Assembly (NCBI GenBank): GCA_965262565.1
Contig: CBDHFQ010000029.1
Span: forward strand, 62,001 to 126,000
Direction of reading: 5' to 3'
From: CBDHFQ01 sp965262565
GTDB lineage: Bacteria; Bacteroidota; Bacteroidia; J057
Length of the DNA stretch: 64,000 nt
In this document: piece by piece, positions 8,357-18,300 of the stretch
Layout of the letters: each line of letters opens with the position of its first letter
Position numbering within the stretch: the stretch's first letter is position 1
Program-made: the position numbers and the translations under genes
Notes under the pieces: model-generated
The model's database searches: none
What the model was told of the DNA's origin: nothing
What the model saw: the letters and a program-made list of their open reading frames with translations, nothing else

Positions 8357-11239
8357 TTAAAAATTCAGTTTGACTCCTATTCTTCCCCACCAAGAGTAGA
8401 ATTCTTGTTGTTTGATTCTATCTTCTGTACCCAAAAAGAATCGAAGGGGCGCATTAGTGAGATTTATGAGATCGATAAATGCAGTTACTTGTCTGGTAAT
8501 ACGATAATTGCCCGTAAAATCTAATCTCCACGCTTCGGCATAATATTCATCTAAATCCTCATCTGCCCCTAGCCGGAAGAGAAAAGTATCATTATAATTA
8601 GCTACCAGTCGGCCGAAGAGTTTTTTTCCCGTATAGGTTAATGCCAGGTTGGTCGAGTGCTTTGCCTGCCCGGGAAGAGTTATTTTTTCAATTTGGTCAG
8701 TGGCACTAAACAGTGATAAGTCATCCTCTCCGAATACAACTACTGCAGTAGAATAATTAGCTGGAAAACGTTGGTTAACGAATGCCTCAGATTCTGTAAA
8801 AGTGTAATTGGCATAAATTCCGAAATTGCTCCAAAAGCCGTTCAAAAAAGTAAAGTTAAATTGAGCTTGAACCTCTGCACCATATACTGATGCTTCCAGG
8901 CCATTGATTGCTTTTGTTATTTCTACCAGGCCGTAGTCTTTCGGATCACCTTCATGTGCAAATCTGGTAAAATGGAAAATGAAATTATCTATTTCTTTGT
9001 AGAATAGGCCCCCTGAAATAATTCCTCCCTTTAAGTACCTCTCCGCCAGTAAATCTACATTCAGTGAAACGGGGAATTCCAGATTGGGATTTCCAAACCT
9101 CACTTCGTCTAAATCCTGTTCCCTGTAGGGTAACACATCTTCAAAGTTCGGTCTGGCATATGTCCTGGTTACAGCAGCTCTAAGATTTGTGGAGTTGTCA
9201 AGAGCATATCTCAATTGGATTTGTGGTAGAAAAAAATCGTGGGTTCTGCTATCCTCCAAAGGCTCTGAGCTATCAAATCGGCCTCTGGCGGTCTTAATTA
9301 GAACTCCCTCATAATCTATATCTGTTCTTTCATATCTGAGTCCTGCTAGAATACTCAACCTATTCCAGTCGTGTTTTACCATTCCATATAAGGCATAAAT
9401 ATCTTCTTCAGCCTTGTAATCTTCCCCAAATGAAGTAATACGTGTAGTCGATCTGTCGAAAATGAAGAACTGAGGGTAAGCTTCATAAAATTCGCGGGTT
9501 AATTCTATTGAGGGGATAGAAGTCAATTCATACCCTTTGTTCAGTAGGTTGCCTTCATAAAATCCATCATCAACAGTGGTGAGATTTAAGGGGGGGCCTT
9601 CTCCAGGATAGATGTTCGACGTCTCAAAATAAGCTCCGAACGTTTGATTTTTAATATCTCTCTCTTTGTCTTTAGATCGTATTTTTCCCCCGAATTTGAC
9701 AAAGCCACCATGCGCTTCATTGAATACATATGGAATTTGAATATTTAACCTGGCAGCAAGGTTTTCATCGGTTACCAGGCTCTCTTCAAAAGTTAATTCA
9801 TCCATTTCATATTCTATAAAATTAAAGGCATTGACAGAATCCTGAGGTCTTGGGAATCCTGCAACAGGTCTGTCAGGATCATCTAAGTCGAAATCGACTG
9901 TTATAGCTTGTCCCGGGCTGTCAAAGCGGACCTGTGCAAAATCGGGTATATTTTCTCTGGCATAAGCATACTGGAACATATAATCCACAGAAATATTCCC
10001 TAGCAGATGTTCTCCTCCGAAGTTTACTGTAGCTAAATCTTGTATTTCTGTTCGTTGGCGTACATCTCTCTCTAAACCACCATATAAATAATATATTTCT
10101 GAGAGCGCGTCTTCCAAATCATAGACCAGTCTTCTTCTGGTTTCATCATCTGAAAATCGATTGTAAAATGCCCGAAGATATATTTTTGAGTTTCGGTTGA
10201 ATTGATAGGTCCAGGTGGGACTTACGCCGAGCCTACTACGAGTGATATCATAATGGCGCAATTGAAACTCCCTGAACTGTACCAGGAAATTATCTCTACC
10301 GAGGTTTTGACTTCCGAAAAACGGGCCTTTTACATATTTATATTCCAGATTATCGGCACCTTGGTTATTTAAGAAATAGCTCGCATTAACATTGAACCCA
10401 AATTTTTTGTATTTCCTTCCATAAGTGAATTGAATCTGGTAGTTATCTGTTTGCCGAAGATTATTATATCCTCCTGCAAACACAGTTCTTATAGTGGGGA
10501 GTTCTCCCTGTGGGTCTTTTGTAATAATGTTGACATTTCCTCCTATTCCGTCTGCATCCATATCAGGAGTGAGTACCTTAGTGACTTCAATCGTTTCGAT
10601 TTGATCAGCAGCTATAATGTCCAGGCCTACATATCTTACATCCCCTTCAGGTGAAGGGATTTGTTCCCCATTTATATTGAAGTTTGTCAACTCTGGTGGT
10701 GTGCCTCGCAATTGTACGAATCTCCCTTCTCCCTGATCGCGTTGAAGCGTAATTCCTGGGATTCTTTGTAGTGCCTCTGCGGCATTCATGTCCGGGAAGG
10801 CCTGAATTTGTTCTGAGGAAACAATATTTTTGATGTTGATGGCTCTTTTCTGTGCCAAAAATGCGCCTACCTGTCCTTCTGCCTGACCTTCTATCACTAC
10901 TTCATCCATATTCAGATCGGCAGGGAAAAGAGAAAGTGTGAGATTATTCGGAGAATCTTCTGCCAGATTAAATGTCTTCTCCAGATCTTTATATCCTATA
11001 AAAGATACTTTTAAGGTAATGGAAGGCTGTTTAATGTCTTTTATGAAGAAGGTACCGTCAAGACGTGTATTTGTCCCTTGCTTCGTATCCAGCACTTGAA
11101 CCGTTGCTCCCATCATAGGTTCATTTGTCTGAAAGTCAACCACTCTTCCCCACAAGTTATAGGTTTCCTGTGATTGGCCCAAGAGCATGATAGGGAGGAG
11201 GAAAAAAAATATTCCCGTACACCGTATGAATTCCATCAT
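8357..11239 (-). CDS. TonB-dependent outer-membrane receptor, phytase-linked
   Basis: Outer-membrane active transporter energised by TonB. In order it has a signal peptide (about 1-21, ending LLGQSQ), a carboxypeptidase-regulatory-like beta domain (about 28-110), and a plug domain (about 125-245). The plug contains the MNAAEALQRIPGI and VQLRGTPPELTNFNING segments and ends with GIGGNVNIITK. About 700 residues of beta-barrel follow, ending in the aromatic C-terminus VKLNF expected for barrel assembly. The 960-residue length is normal for this class. It is not accompanied by a SusD-like lipoprotein. The phytase gene begins about 5 nt after its stop, so the substrate is plausibly phytate, lower inositol phosphates or a metal-phytate complex. 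That assignment rests on context only. Confidence 0.9.
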   Translation of the reverse strand: MMEFIRCTGIFFFLLPIMLLGQSQETYNLWGRVVDFQTNEPMMGATVQVLDTKQGTNTRLDGTFFIKDIKQPSITLKVSFIGYKDLEKTFNLAEDSPNNLTLSLFPADLNMDEVVIEGQAEGQVGAFLAQKRAINIKNIVSSEQIQAFPDMNAAEALQRIPGITLQRDQGEGRFVQLRGTPPELTNFNINGEQIPSPEGDVRYVGLDIIAADQIETIEVTKVLTPDMDADGIGGNVNIITKDPQGELPTIRTVFAGGYNNLRQTDNYQIQFTYGRKYKKFGFNVNASYFLNNQGADNLEYKYVKGPFFGSQNLGRDNFLVQFREFQLRHYDITRSRLGVSPTWTYQFNRNSKIYLRAFYNRFSDDETRRRLVYDLEDALSEIYYLYGGLERDVRQRTEIQDLATVNFGGEHLLGNISVDYMFQYAYARENIPDFAQVRFDSPGQAITVDFDLDDPDRPVAGFPRPQDSVNAFNFIEYEMDELTFEESLVTDENLAARLNIQIPYVFNEAHGGFVKFGGKIRSKDKERDIKNQTFGAYFETSNIYPGEGPPLNLTTVDDGFYEGNLLNKGYELTSIPSIELTREFYEAYPQFFIFDRSTTRITSFGEDYKAEEDIYALYGMVKHDWNRLSILAGLRYERTDIDYEGVLIKTARGRFDSSEPLEDSRTHDFFLPQIQLRYALDNSTNLRAAVTRTYARPNFEDVLPYREQDLDEVRFGNPNLEFPVSLNVDLLAERYLKGGIISGGLFYKEIDNFIFHFTRFAHEGDPKDYGLVEITKAINGLEASVYGAEVQAQFNFTFLNGFWSNFGIYANYTFTESEAFVNQRFPANYSTAVVVFGEDDLSLFSATDQIEKITLPGQAKHSTNLALTYTGKKLFGRLVANYNDTFLFRLGADEDLDEYYAEAWRLDFTGNYRITRQVTAFIDLINLTNAPLRFFLGTEDRIKQQEFYSWWGRIGVKLNF

Positions 11240-11261
11240 GGCTTACATCCATTAAGAAAGA

Positions 11262-11291
11262 AGGAGGCATTTGCGTAAGCAAATGCCTCCT
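11262..11291 (-). terminator. Hairpin between T9SS protein and receptor genes
   Basis: A perfect 13-bp inverted repeat (AGGAGGCATTTGC / GCAAATGCCTCCT) with a 4-nt loop occupies most of the 60-nt gap after the T9SS protein stop. On the minus strand it is followed by TTCTTTCTTAAT, a T-rich run. It therefore looks like an intrinsic terminator or partial attenuator that would lower receptor and phytase expression relative to the upstream gene. It could instead stabilise an mRNA 3' end. Confidence 0.75.
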
Positions 11292-11299
11292 GTATAGGA

Positions 11300-12952
11300 T
11301 TAACGATGATCAATGATAAATTTTTGTGTATATACAGTTTCTTCCTGAATCACATGGAAGAAATAAAATCCTGAAGCTAGGGGAGAAGAATTTATTTTCA
11401 CCTCTTTTCCAAAAGGAGAGAATAATGAACGTACGATTTGTCCATTCTGATTGATTAACCTAATCTCTGCTGCTTTTTCAGAAGCTAAGGACAAAATCAT
11501 TTCATTAGAAGTGACAGGATTGGGATATACCTGAATCTGATTATATCTAACGGGAAGTTGCTGGCTGATAGAAGTGGTTATAGAATCTCCACCTGACCAG
11601 AATACCACTAATCTAGCTACTCTTTCTGGATGATTTTGTCCATCTCCGCCATCTTCGGGATCAGCAATATTTTCAAAGGCTTCCCATTCGCGAGCATTCT
11701 CAACCTCACTTGGTCCTTGGTTCTCTCCTTTAAATAACAGAGCAATGGCATTTCCTGGGGCCCAACCTTCTCTAGTCACGACTTCCTGAATAACCGGACT
11801 GATATCTACAGTTCTATAAGGCTGATATATTTCCCATTCTTCTGCTACTTCCCACAACACAGAATCTGTTGTCTGCGGACGATCTGTTAGTAGCTGATCT
11901 TCTGTAAAAGTTTCTGCATTATCTGTAGCTTCAGCCACAATGGTAATGCGAGCTACATCTTCCACTGTTTTTCCTTCGTGAGAAAAAACAATTACATAAG
12001 AAGAATCAATGGTTGCGCCCTGGGGAATCTGCAAATCCTGAAAACGCATACCAGCTGTTAATATATTCTGATCATCTGCTTCTCCTTCCCATCCTGCATC
12101 TATATCATCATCTGTGAGAGAATCAATTTCATCATTTTCTTGTTCAGCATCATCGCTAGAGACAGCCAGTGTGATCCCTTCATCATCTACAATCGTATCT
12201 GTTACCACGATAGGTACATCTATATTATTTGCAGGAGCGGAAAAATAAATTAATAATTGGGCTACTCTTTCGGGATGATTTTGACCATCTCCTCCATCTT
12301 CGGGATCTGCAATATTTTCAAAAGCTTCCCATTCTCTGGCATTTTCAACTTCACTTGGTCCCTGATTTTCTCCTTTAAGAATAAATGCCATAGCATTTCC
12401 ATTTTGCCATCCCGCTCTGTCAACTAATTCTTGTACAATCGGTGCGATATCTGCTGACTGATAAGGTTGGTAAATTTCCCATTCTTCTGCTACTTCCCAA
12501 AGTACGGTGTTAGCGGTTGAAGGACGATCAGTAATAAGTTGATCTTCTGTAAAGGTCGTTGCATTATCTGTGGCGTCTCCAACAATAGTAATGCGTGCAA
12601 CATCTTCAGTCGATTTTCCCTCATGTGAAAAAACAATAAAAAAAGCAGAGTCAATCCTTGCTCCTTGTGGAACCTGAACATTTTGAAATCGCATTCCAGC
12701 AGTGAGAATATTTTGATCATCTGCTTCCCCTTCCCATCCTGCATCTATATCGTCGTCAGTTAGGGAATCTATTTCATCATTTTCTTGTTCCGCATCATCG
12801 GAGGATACTACCAAGGTCAATCCATCATCATCCGCGATAGTATCTGTTGCCTGAATCGTTCTTTTGAAAAGAAGGTTCTGCCCCAATGAGATTTGAACCA
12901 TCAGGAAAAGAAGTGTTGGTAAGGTCAATCCCTTTAGTAAATGTTGCTGCAT
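11300..12952 (-). CDS. T9SS-secreted protein with two near-identical 215-residue modules
   Basis: Signal peptide (about 1-25, ending SLGQ), two tandem copies of one module (about 36-236 and 251-451, period exactly 215 residues with no indels), and a C-terminal type IX sorting domain (about 470-550, starting VYPNPV and ending in YTQKFIIDHR). Each module is strongly acidic: it opens with SSDDAEQENDEIDSLTDDD and closes with a conserved ADPEDGGDGQNHPERVA segment. The middle (AGMRFQ, PQGATIDS, ATDNATTFTEDQL, ISPVIQEVV, GNAIALLFKG) resembles the beta-sandwich module appended to PhoX-like phosphatases and hemolysin-type proteins in many bacteria, which is recognition by pattern only. No enzyme motif is seen. 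It is the first gene of the run containing the receptor and phytase. It may be a surface binding protein, perhaps for calcium or calcium-phytate; the ligand is inference. Confidence 0.8.
   Translation of the reverse strand: MQQHLLKGLTLPTLLFLMVQISLGQNLLFKRTIQATDTIADDDGLTLVVSSDDAEQENDEIDSLTDDDIDAGWEGEADDQNILTAGMRFQNVQVPQGARIDSAFFIVFSHEGKSTEDVARITIVGDATDNATTFTEDQLITDRPSTANTVLWEVAEEWEIYQPYQSADIAPIVQELVDRAGWQNGNAMAFILKGENQGPSEVENAREWEAFENIADPEDGGDGQNHPERVAQLLIYFSAPANNIDVPIVVTDTIVDDEGITLAVSSDDAEQENDEIDSLTDDDIDAGWEGEADDQNILTAGMRFQDLQIPQGATIDSSYVIVFSHEGKTVEDVARITIVAEATDNAETFTEDQLLTDRPQTTDSVLWEVAEEWEIYQPYRTVDISPVIQEVVTREGWAPGNAIALLFKGENQGPSEVENAREWEAFENIADPEDGGDGQNHPERVARLVVFWSGGDSITTSISQQLPVRYNQIQVYPNPVTSNEMILSLASEKAAEIRLINQNGQIVRSLFSPFGKEVKINSSPLASGFYFFHVIQEETVYTQKFIIDHR
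11600..12847 (-). repeat. Direct tandem repeat, two 603-bp units, 645-bp period
   Basis: The two protein modules correspond to DNA units at 12245-12847 and 11600-12202. Alignment by eye shows the same reading frame throughout and long identical peptide blocks (for example residues 211-231 against 426-446), while synonymous positions differ often. This points to an in-frame duplication that is old at DNA level but constrained at protein level. Confidence 0.85.
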
Positions 12953-13188
12953 AATTAAATTTTTTATGTGTTACATGGCAAGCGCTAATTAGAAGGTATA
13001 CTGTAATGAATCCAAAAAACGCATGTATTAAAAAGGCAACAACTTAAAAACTGAAAGGCAACAATAAGGCAATCTTTAAAATAGCTTAATATATAAATAT
13101 TTGTAAATAAATGTTTTATGAATTAAGAATGATAGGATGTAGATTAATATTAAAAAATTGTAAAGTTAACATAAGCGTAATTAGTGTC

Positions 13189-14880
13189 TTAAATATTCAT
13201 CACAAAAGTAATAAGGTTGGTTCCTCTTTGCAGTTGTAATTTTTTGCGAAGCCTGTAACGAGATACCCTTAAACTATCAAGCGAAATCCCAAGAATAGAA
13301 GCTATATCTTTAGGTTCCAAATTTAATCTAAGCAGAGCGCAAAGTCGAATTTCTGCTGAACTGAGATGTGGATATTTTTCATTTAAACGGCGGTAAAACT
13401 CTGGGTGGACTTGCTCGAAAATTCTGTTGAACTTTTTCCAATCTTTATCAAAATGAAAGCTTTGATCTATTCTATGGATAATCGTTGAAATAGGCTTTTT
13501 AAATACTTTATGTTGGGACTGGAGTTGAATAAGTTGCGTTTTAATATCTTTGAGAATGTTGTTTTTCTGGACAATACTGAGGGCATGGCCACTGAGCTGC
13601 TTAGCTCTGGTTTGAAGATCCCATTCAAGTTGTTTTTCTCTGAGTTGACTATTTTCAAGTTCTCTGGAAATCAATGCTTGTTTTGCCTTCAAGAGCTCAT
13701 TGTCTTTCCTGTTTTTCAATTTTTGCCGGCTCAGGATTAGCAGGAAAACAATCATCAATAATCCCAGGCTTATTAATAATGATTGTCGGATGATCTTATT
13801 AATTTTCTGATCTTGTTTGAGGTTGTCGAGTTCTCTAAGGGTTTTATTTACTTCGTATAGACTTTGCATACGAGTGATCTGATCACTAACGCCTGAATCG
13901 AAGAGTTTTTCGTTTAGTTCGTAGGCTGAGTCCAGATACTGATAAGCCTTGGCATATTGTTCCAGGTTGTTATATACTTTTGCGAGATCTCTTTTGGCAC
14001 TTTTAGCTTGATAGGCGTTATTGAGCTTTTTGGCCAGTTGTTCAGCTTCCTTACTATAGGTCAGTGCTTCAGAGAATAGTCCTCTTTTTCTAAAAATGTC
14101 CCCCATATTATTGAGGTGTATGATGCGTTCCTCCTCATTTGAAGTTTGCGCATTATACTTAAGTGCCAGAGAGAAATAGGTGAAGGCTTTTTCGTATTGT
14201 TCTAAATCCTCATAAATACTTCCCAAGTGACCATAGATGGTTGAAAGGCCTCCAGAATCATTTAACTGCTCATATATGTTTAATGCCTTTTGTTGATATT
14301 TAAGGGCTTCATCGTAGTTAAATTGCTTTTCATAAAAATGGCCAATATATCCCAGAGTAATCGCTTCAAGTTCTACAAATTGATGTTCTTGAGCTATGGA
14401 AAGGGCTTTTTTATGCTCTTGTAGGGATTCGTTTAATTGTCGGGTGTAGTAATATAAATCTCCCAGGGAGTTATACGTATTTGCAAGACCTTCGGGCTTA
14501 TCTAATTGATCGTAGAGTTCTACCGCCTGATAGTAATGATCCGCTGCAGAAGAGTATGCGCCAAAGTTGGCAAAGATTTGTCCTAATAAGTGGTTACTTT
14601 TGGCTATGCCTGGTAAATAGTTCAGTTTTGAAGCTTTAGTTAATGCCTTTCTGGTGTAAGTAAGTGAAGTGTCTGGTAGGAAAGTTAAATAAATCTCTGC
14701 CTGAGCAAGCATTTGATCTATGGGTTGAGTCTTTTCCGTTTGAATATTGGAGTTGTTTTGTTGAGAAGCCTTTCCTGTAAGCTTGGAGGATTTCTCAGAA
14801 ACTTTCTCAGACTGGTATGTCTGACTAAAAGTGTAAAGGGGAAACACAAGTAAATATATCAGAAAGTAGTAAAAAGTCAT
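13189..14880 (-). CDS. TPR sensor-regulator with transmembrane helix and C-terminal HTH
   Basis: Bacteroidota-type membrane regulator. There is a signal peptide (about 1-20), then six or more tetratricopeptide repeats at roughly 65-340 (NTYNSLGDLYYYTRQLNESL and similar). One transmembrane helix lies at about 365-385, followed by a basic, coiled-coil linker (390-455). The C-terminal domain is helical and LuxR-like (about 510-555), with SSAEIRLCALLRLNLEPKDI and then SILGISLDSLRVSRYRLRKK. The TPR part should be periplasmic and the HTH cytoplasmic, so the protein could pass an envelope signal directly to DNA. It is transcribed toward the phytase locus 236 nt upstream of its first gene, which makes it a candidate regulator of that locus. 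No linker or target site demonstrates this. Confidence 0.85.
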   Translation of the reverse strand: MTFYYFLIYLLVFPLYTFSQTYQSEKVSEKSSKLTGKASQQNNSNIQTEKTQPIDQMLAQAEIYLTFLPDTSLTYTRKALTKASKLNYLPGIAKSNHLLGQIFANFGAYSSAADHYYQAVELYDQLDKPEGLANTYNSLGDLYYYTRQLNESLQEHKKALSIAQEHQFVELEAITLGYIGHFYEKQFNYDEALKYQQKALNIYEQLNDSGGLSTIYGHLGSIYEDLEQYEKAFTYFSLALKYNAQTSNEEERIIHLNNMGDIFRKRGLFSEALTYSKEAEQLAKKLNNAYQAKSAKRDLAKVYNNLEQYAKAYQYLDSAYELNEKLFDSGVSDQITRMQSLYEVNKTLRELDNLKQDQKINKIIRQSLLISLGLLMIVFLLILSRQKLKNRKDNELLKAKQALISRELENSQLREKQLEWDLQTRAKQLSGHALSIVQKNNILKDIKTQLIQLQSQHKVFKKPISTIIHRIDQSFHFDKDWKKFNRIFEQVHPEFYRRLNEKYPHLSSAEIRLCALLRLNLEPKDIASILGISLDSLRVSRYRLRKKLQLQRGTNLITFVMNI

Positions 14881-15307
14881 TACTGTTTAGTCTTATTCAG
14901 GTGATCGATGCTTATTTCTCCGGCACCTTTCACTACAGTATTTAACATCTTCCCAGCAATTTTCCCACTTTTTTCTCCAACTAAAAGGGCGTTTACATAC
15001 TGTACAAATTTTTTGCGGCAAGTGAGATTTAGAATGAAATCGTTTATTAGATTTGCTTTTCACAATAGGGTGAACCAGAGATTAAGCTGTATGTTTGAAT
15101 TAAAGTAGGGAATTGTAAGTTTATGATAGGAGGAAAGGAATTAATGATGAATTAGTTGAAAACTATCGCAATAATAAGCTTTTTTTGTCCTGAAAATATT
15201 AGAAGTATAAATTATTTGAGTCTAAAGACGTTATCTGTTTAAGAAAAATTGGAATTAAATGCAGTTTGGCAAATAATGCTAGTTTTTTAGAAATTTTGAG
15301 ACCGCTT
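14881..15307. other. Divergent intergenic region, 427 bp
   Basis: Spacer between the leftward TPR regulator and the rightward polysaccharide export gene. On the minus strand about 55 codons stay open just before the regulator start and end in TAATG overlapping it, but the frame has no usable start except an ATG 24 codons before the end. On the plus strand a 66-codon frame (14908-15108) has no family resemblance. Promoters for both flanking genes are expected here but none could be fixed by eye. Confidence 0.5.
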
Positions 15308-18300
15308 ATGCAATTGAGAATCCTAGCAAAGATACTCGCCATTTTTTGGATTGGTACATTTTACATTCACGGGGTAACTGCACAGGGCATTGATAGTAGT
15401 GGAGTGAGCAGTGAGAGTTTACCTCCACCTGCTCCAGCATCTAACAATACCCCGTTAACACCTTCTCCTACTGCTTTTGGTTCATCCAGCGAAATTAACT
15501 TTGAACGAGTCCCCGAAAATTTAAGAAAGCAAATTGCCATATTAAGAGCTAGAGGAGCTCCAGAACAAACCATCCAACAGCTTATTAGAAGGTATGTACA
15601 AAGTGGGGAAATTGATTCTTTATCCCCCTCGTTGAGAAGTGAAGGATTATCTGGTGTAGGCTTCTCTGGTGAAGGAGATACTGCCCGAGCTTCTTCCCAA
15701 GAAGATCCGAAAGGGAGTTTTTCTCTTTCTAATGAAGACATTCCCAGTTCCAGCTTTTCATATGAAATGTTTATGGAACAGCAATTAATAGAGCAGGAAA
15801 AGAGGAAGTTGCTCGAATTAGAGAGGCGGAAAAGATTAAATGCTTTAGCTAAGAGAGCTCAGGATAGTGTCGCTTTTCAAGAAGAATCCGTATTTGGACA
15901 ACATATTTTTTCCCGGAAGTATCGCTTTTTCAATTGGCAATTAGGCATAATTCCTCAAGATGATTATTTACTAGGGCCGGGAGATCGCTTAATTGTAGCT
16001 GTTTGGGGAAGTAACGAATTATTCGAAACGCTTACGGTAGATGAAGACGGAACGGTACTCAGACAATATTTAGGCAAAATTCCTGTGGCAGGCTATAAGT
16101 TTAAAGAGGTGGTTTCTACGCTGACACGGGAATATAGAAATTTCGTAGGTGATGCTAACATCGATATTAGTTTGGACCCTGGACCTTCAAAAGTGCAAAT
16201 CAAGGTAGATTTAGTAGGTAATATTCAACGACCAGGTCCTTATGCGGTAGATCCAGGAATAGATGCCCTAAGAGCTATTTTCGATGCAGGGGGAGTTTCC
16301 GAAAAGGGGAGTGTAAGGAATATTGAGATTATCAGAAATGGGAGAAGACGCATGTTCATTGACTTGTATGATTATTTATTGGAGGGGAACGACATGCCTA
16401 AATTGGAAGAAGGTGATCACGTAGTTGTTCCTGTACAAGGAAAGATTGTGGAGGTTAGTGGAGATGTTACTCGGCCTATGTTATACGAATTACAGCCGGG
16501 AGAGGATCTTAAGAAGTTGATAACATACGCTGGGGGGATAGCTTTTGATGCAAGAACGTCCTATGTGAAATTAGTAAGATTTTTAGATGGTAGGAGGGAA
16601 ATAATGGATTTTGACCTTGGAGAGTTACTGAGTAAAGGTCACGACTTTCCTCTGGAGAATGGAGATCAGATTATCATAAGTAAACAGACTAATGACCTGG
16701 AAAATGTGGTAGAGGTATTGGGTAACGTCAAATATCCAGGCTATTATCCATTCAAAGTAGGCCATAAAATTTCGGATCTTATAAGTGAAGCCGGTGGATT
16801 AGATACAGCTACATTTTTTAAACGTGCCTACCTCATCAGGAAAATGGAGTCAGGGGATAGCAGATATTTGAGAATTGATCTGGGAAAAACACTTTCTAAT
16901 GATCCTTCCCATAATTTTTTGTTGCAAAATAGAGACATCTTACAGGTCTTTTCTCAACGAGATTTTAATGAAGTTGAGAATATTGCTGTTAGCGGTTTAG
17001 TAAGAAAACCAGACACTTTTCTGAAGACTCCTAATATGACCTTAAAAGATATGATATATCTTGCCGGAGGTTTTCTCAAGGATGCGGATTTAAACAGTAT
17101 AGAATTATCCTCATTTAAGCTAAATGAGGTAGAGGATCCTACCTTTTATACACTTGAAGACTCATTGGCGAATAAAGTTGTAAAATACGTTTCTGTAAGT
17201 GAAAATTGGCAGGATGATCTTTCCCTGGATACCTTATTTCTGGAAGACTTTGAAGAGGTAAGGGTGTATTCGAAATATGATTTCGGAGAGAAGCAAATGG
17301 TTTCTGTAGAGGGGGCTGTAGAGAATTCAGGTACATTTCAGGTTAACACCTATACCTCGTTAAAAAGTTTGATCTATCAGGCTGGTGGAATTGGCGATGA
17401 AGAAGTTCGAAATATCGAACTTTACAGGCGAATTTACTATGATGAAAAAGGTAAGTTTGGCACGAGGAGTGTGAAACCTGAAATTGTTCGGATTAATATT
17501 GACAGGGATTGGCAAAGAAACAGCCTCTTAGACTCTATCCTGGTTCAGCCTTATTATAAAGTAGTATTAAGATCGGAAAATTCGTTTGCTGAACAGGGAT
17601 ATGTGATGGTAAAGGGGATGGTGGGAAGCCCTGGGAAGTATACACTTTCTCCTAATATGACGCTGAAAGACTTACTCTATCAATCTGGTGGGATCAGGCT
17701 TGGGGCTGATGTAGAAAAAATTGAACTAACCCGGGTTATTGAAGTGGATAATGGAAATGGGGAGATACAATTCATTCCAATAAAAATACGTCAAATCTCA
17801 GCACAGCAGGATTGGGAAAATGACAATAACCTGGATGATGTATTCCTTAATGCCTACGATGAGGTATACATTAGATCAAATCCTGAATTTAAATTGCAGG
17901 AAAGTATATTTATAGAAGGGGAGGTAGTCGTTCCTGGAGAGTACACGAAAATAAGTAAGGATGAACGAATCAGTTCGCTGGTAAAAAGGGCAGAAGGAAT
18001 TACAGAAATAGCTTATCCTGAAGGAGCATATCTTATCCGCCCTTCTCAAGGTCCTATTTCTTTAAGATTGGAACAAGCTCTGAGAAACCCCGGATCAAAG
18101 TACAATATACCTTTACTTGCAGGAGATAGACTTATTATTCCTCCCAGAACGGAAATTGTCACTGTTAATGGGAATGTACTCCAACCGGGAACACGAGTCA
18201 TTTTCGAAAAAGGAAACAGGAATTTTAAACATTACGTAAATTTAGCTGGAGGCTTTGATAGACGGACCAAGCGTAAACTTAGTACGGTGAGTTATGTGGA

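Noticed and set aside
14881..15065. About 55 open codons on the minus strand just before the TPR regulator, ending in TAATG over its start
   Set aside because: No start codon except one 24 codons before the end. It could be a very short leader peptide or the remains of a gene, but the evidence is too thin to call.
14908..15108. 66-codon plus-strand frame upstream of the SLBB gene
   Set aside because: Unlike any known protein and overlapping the open minus-strand stretch.
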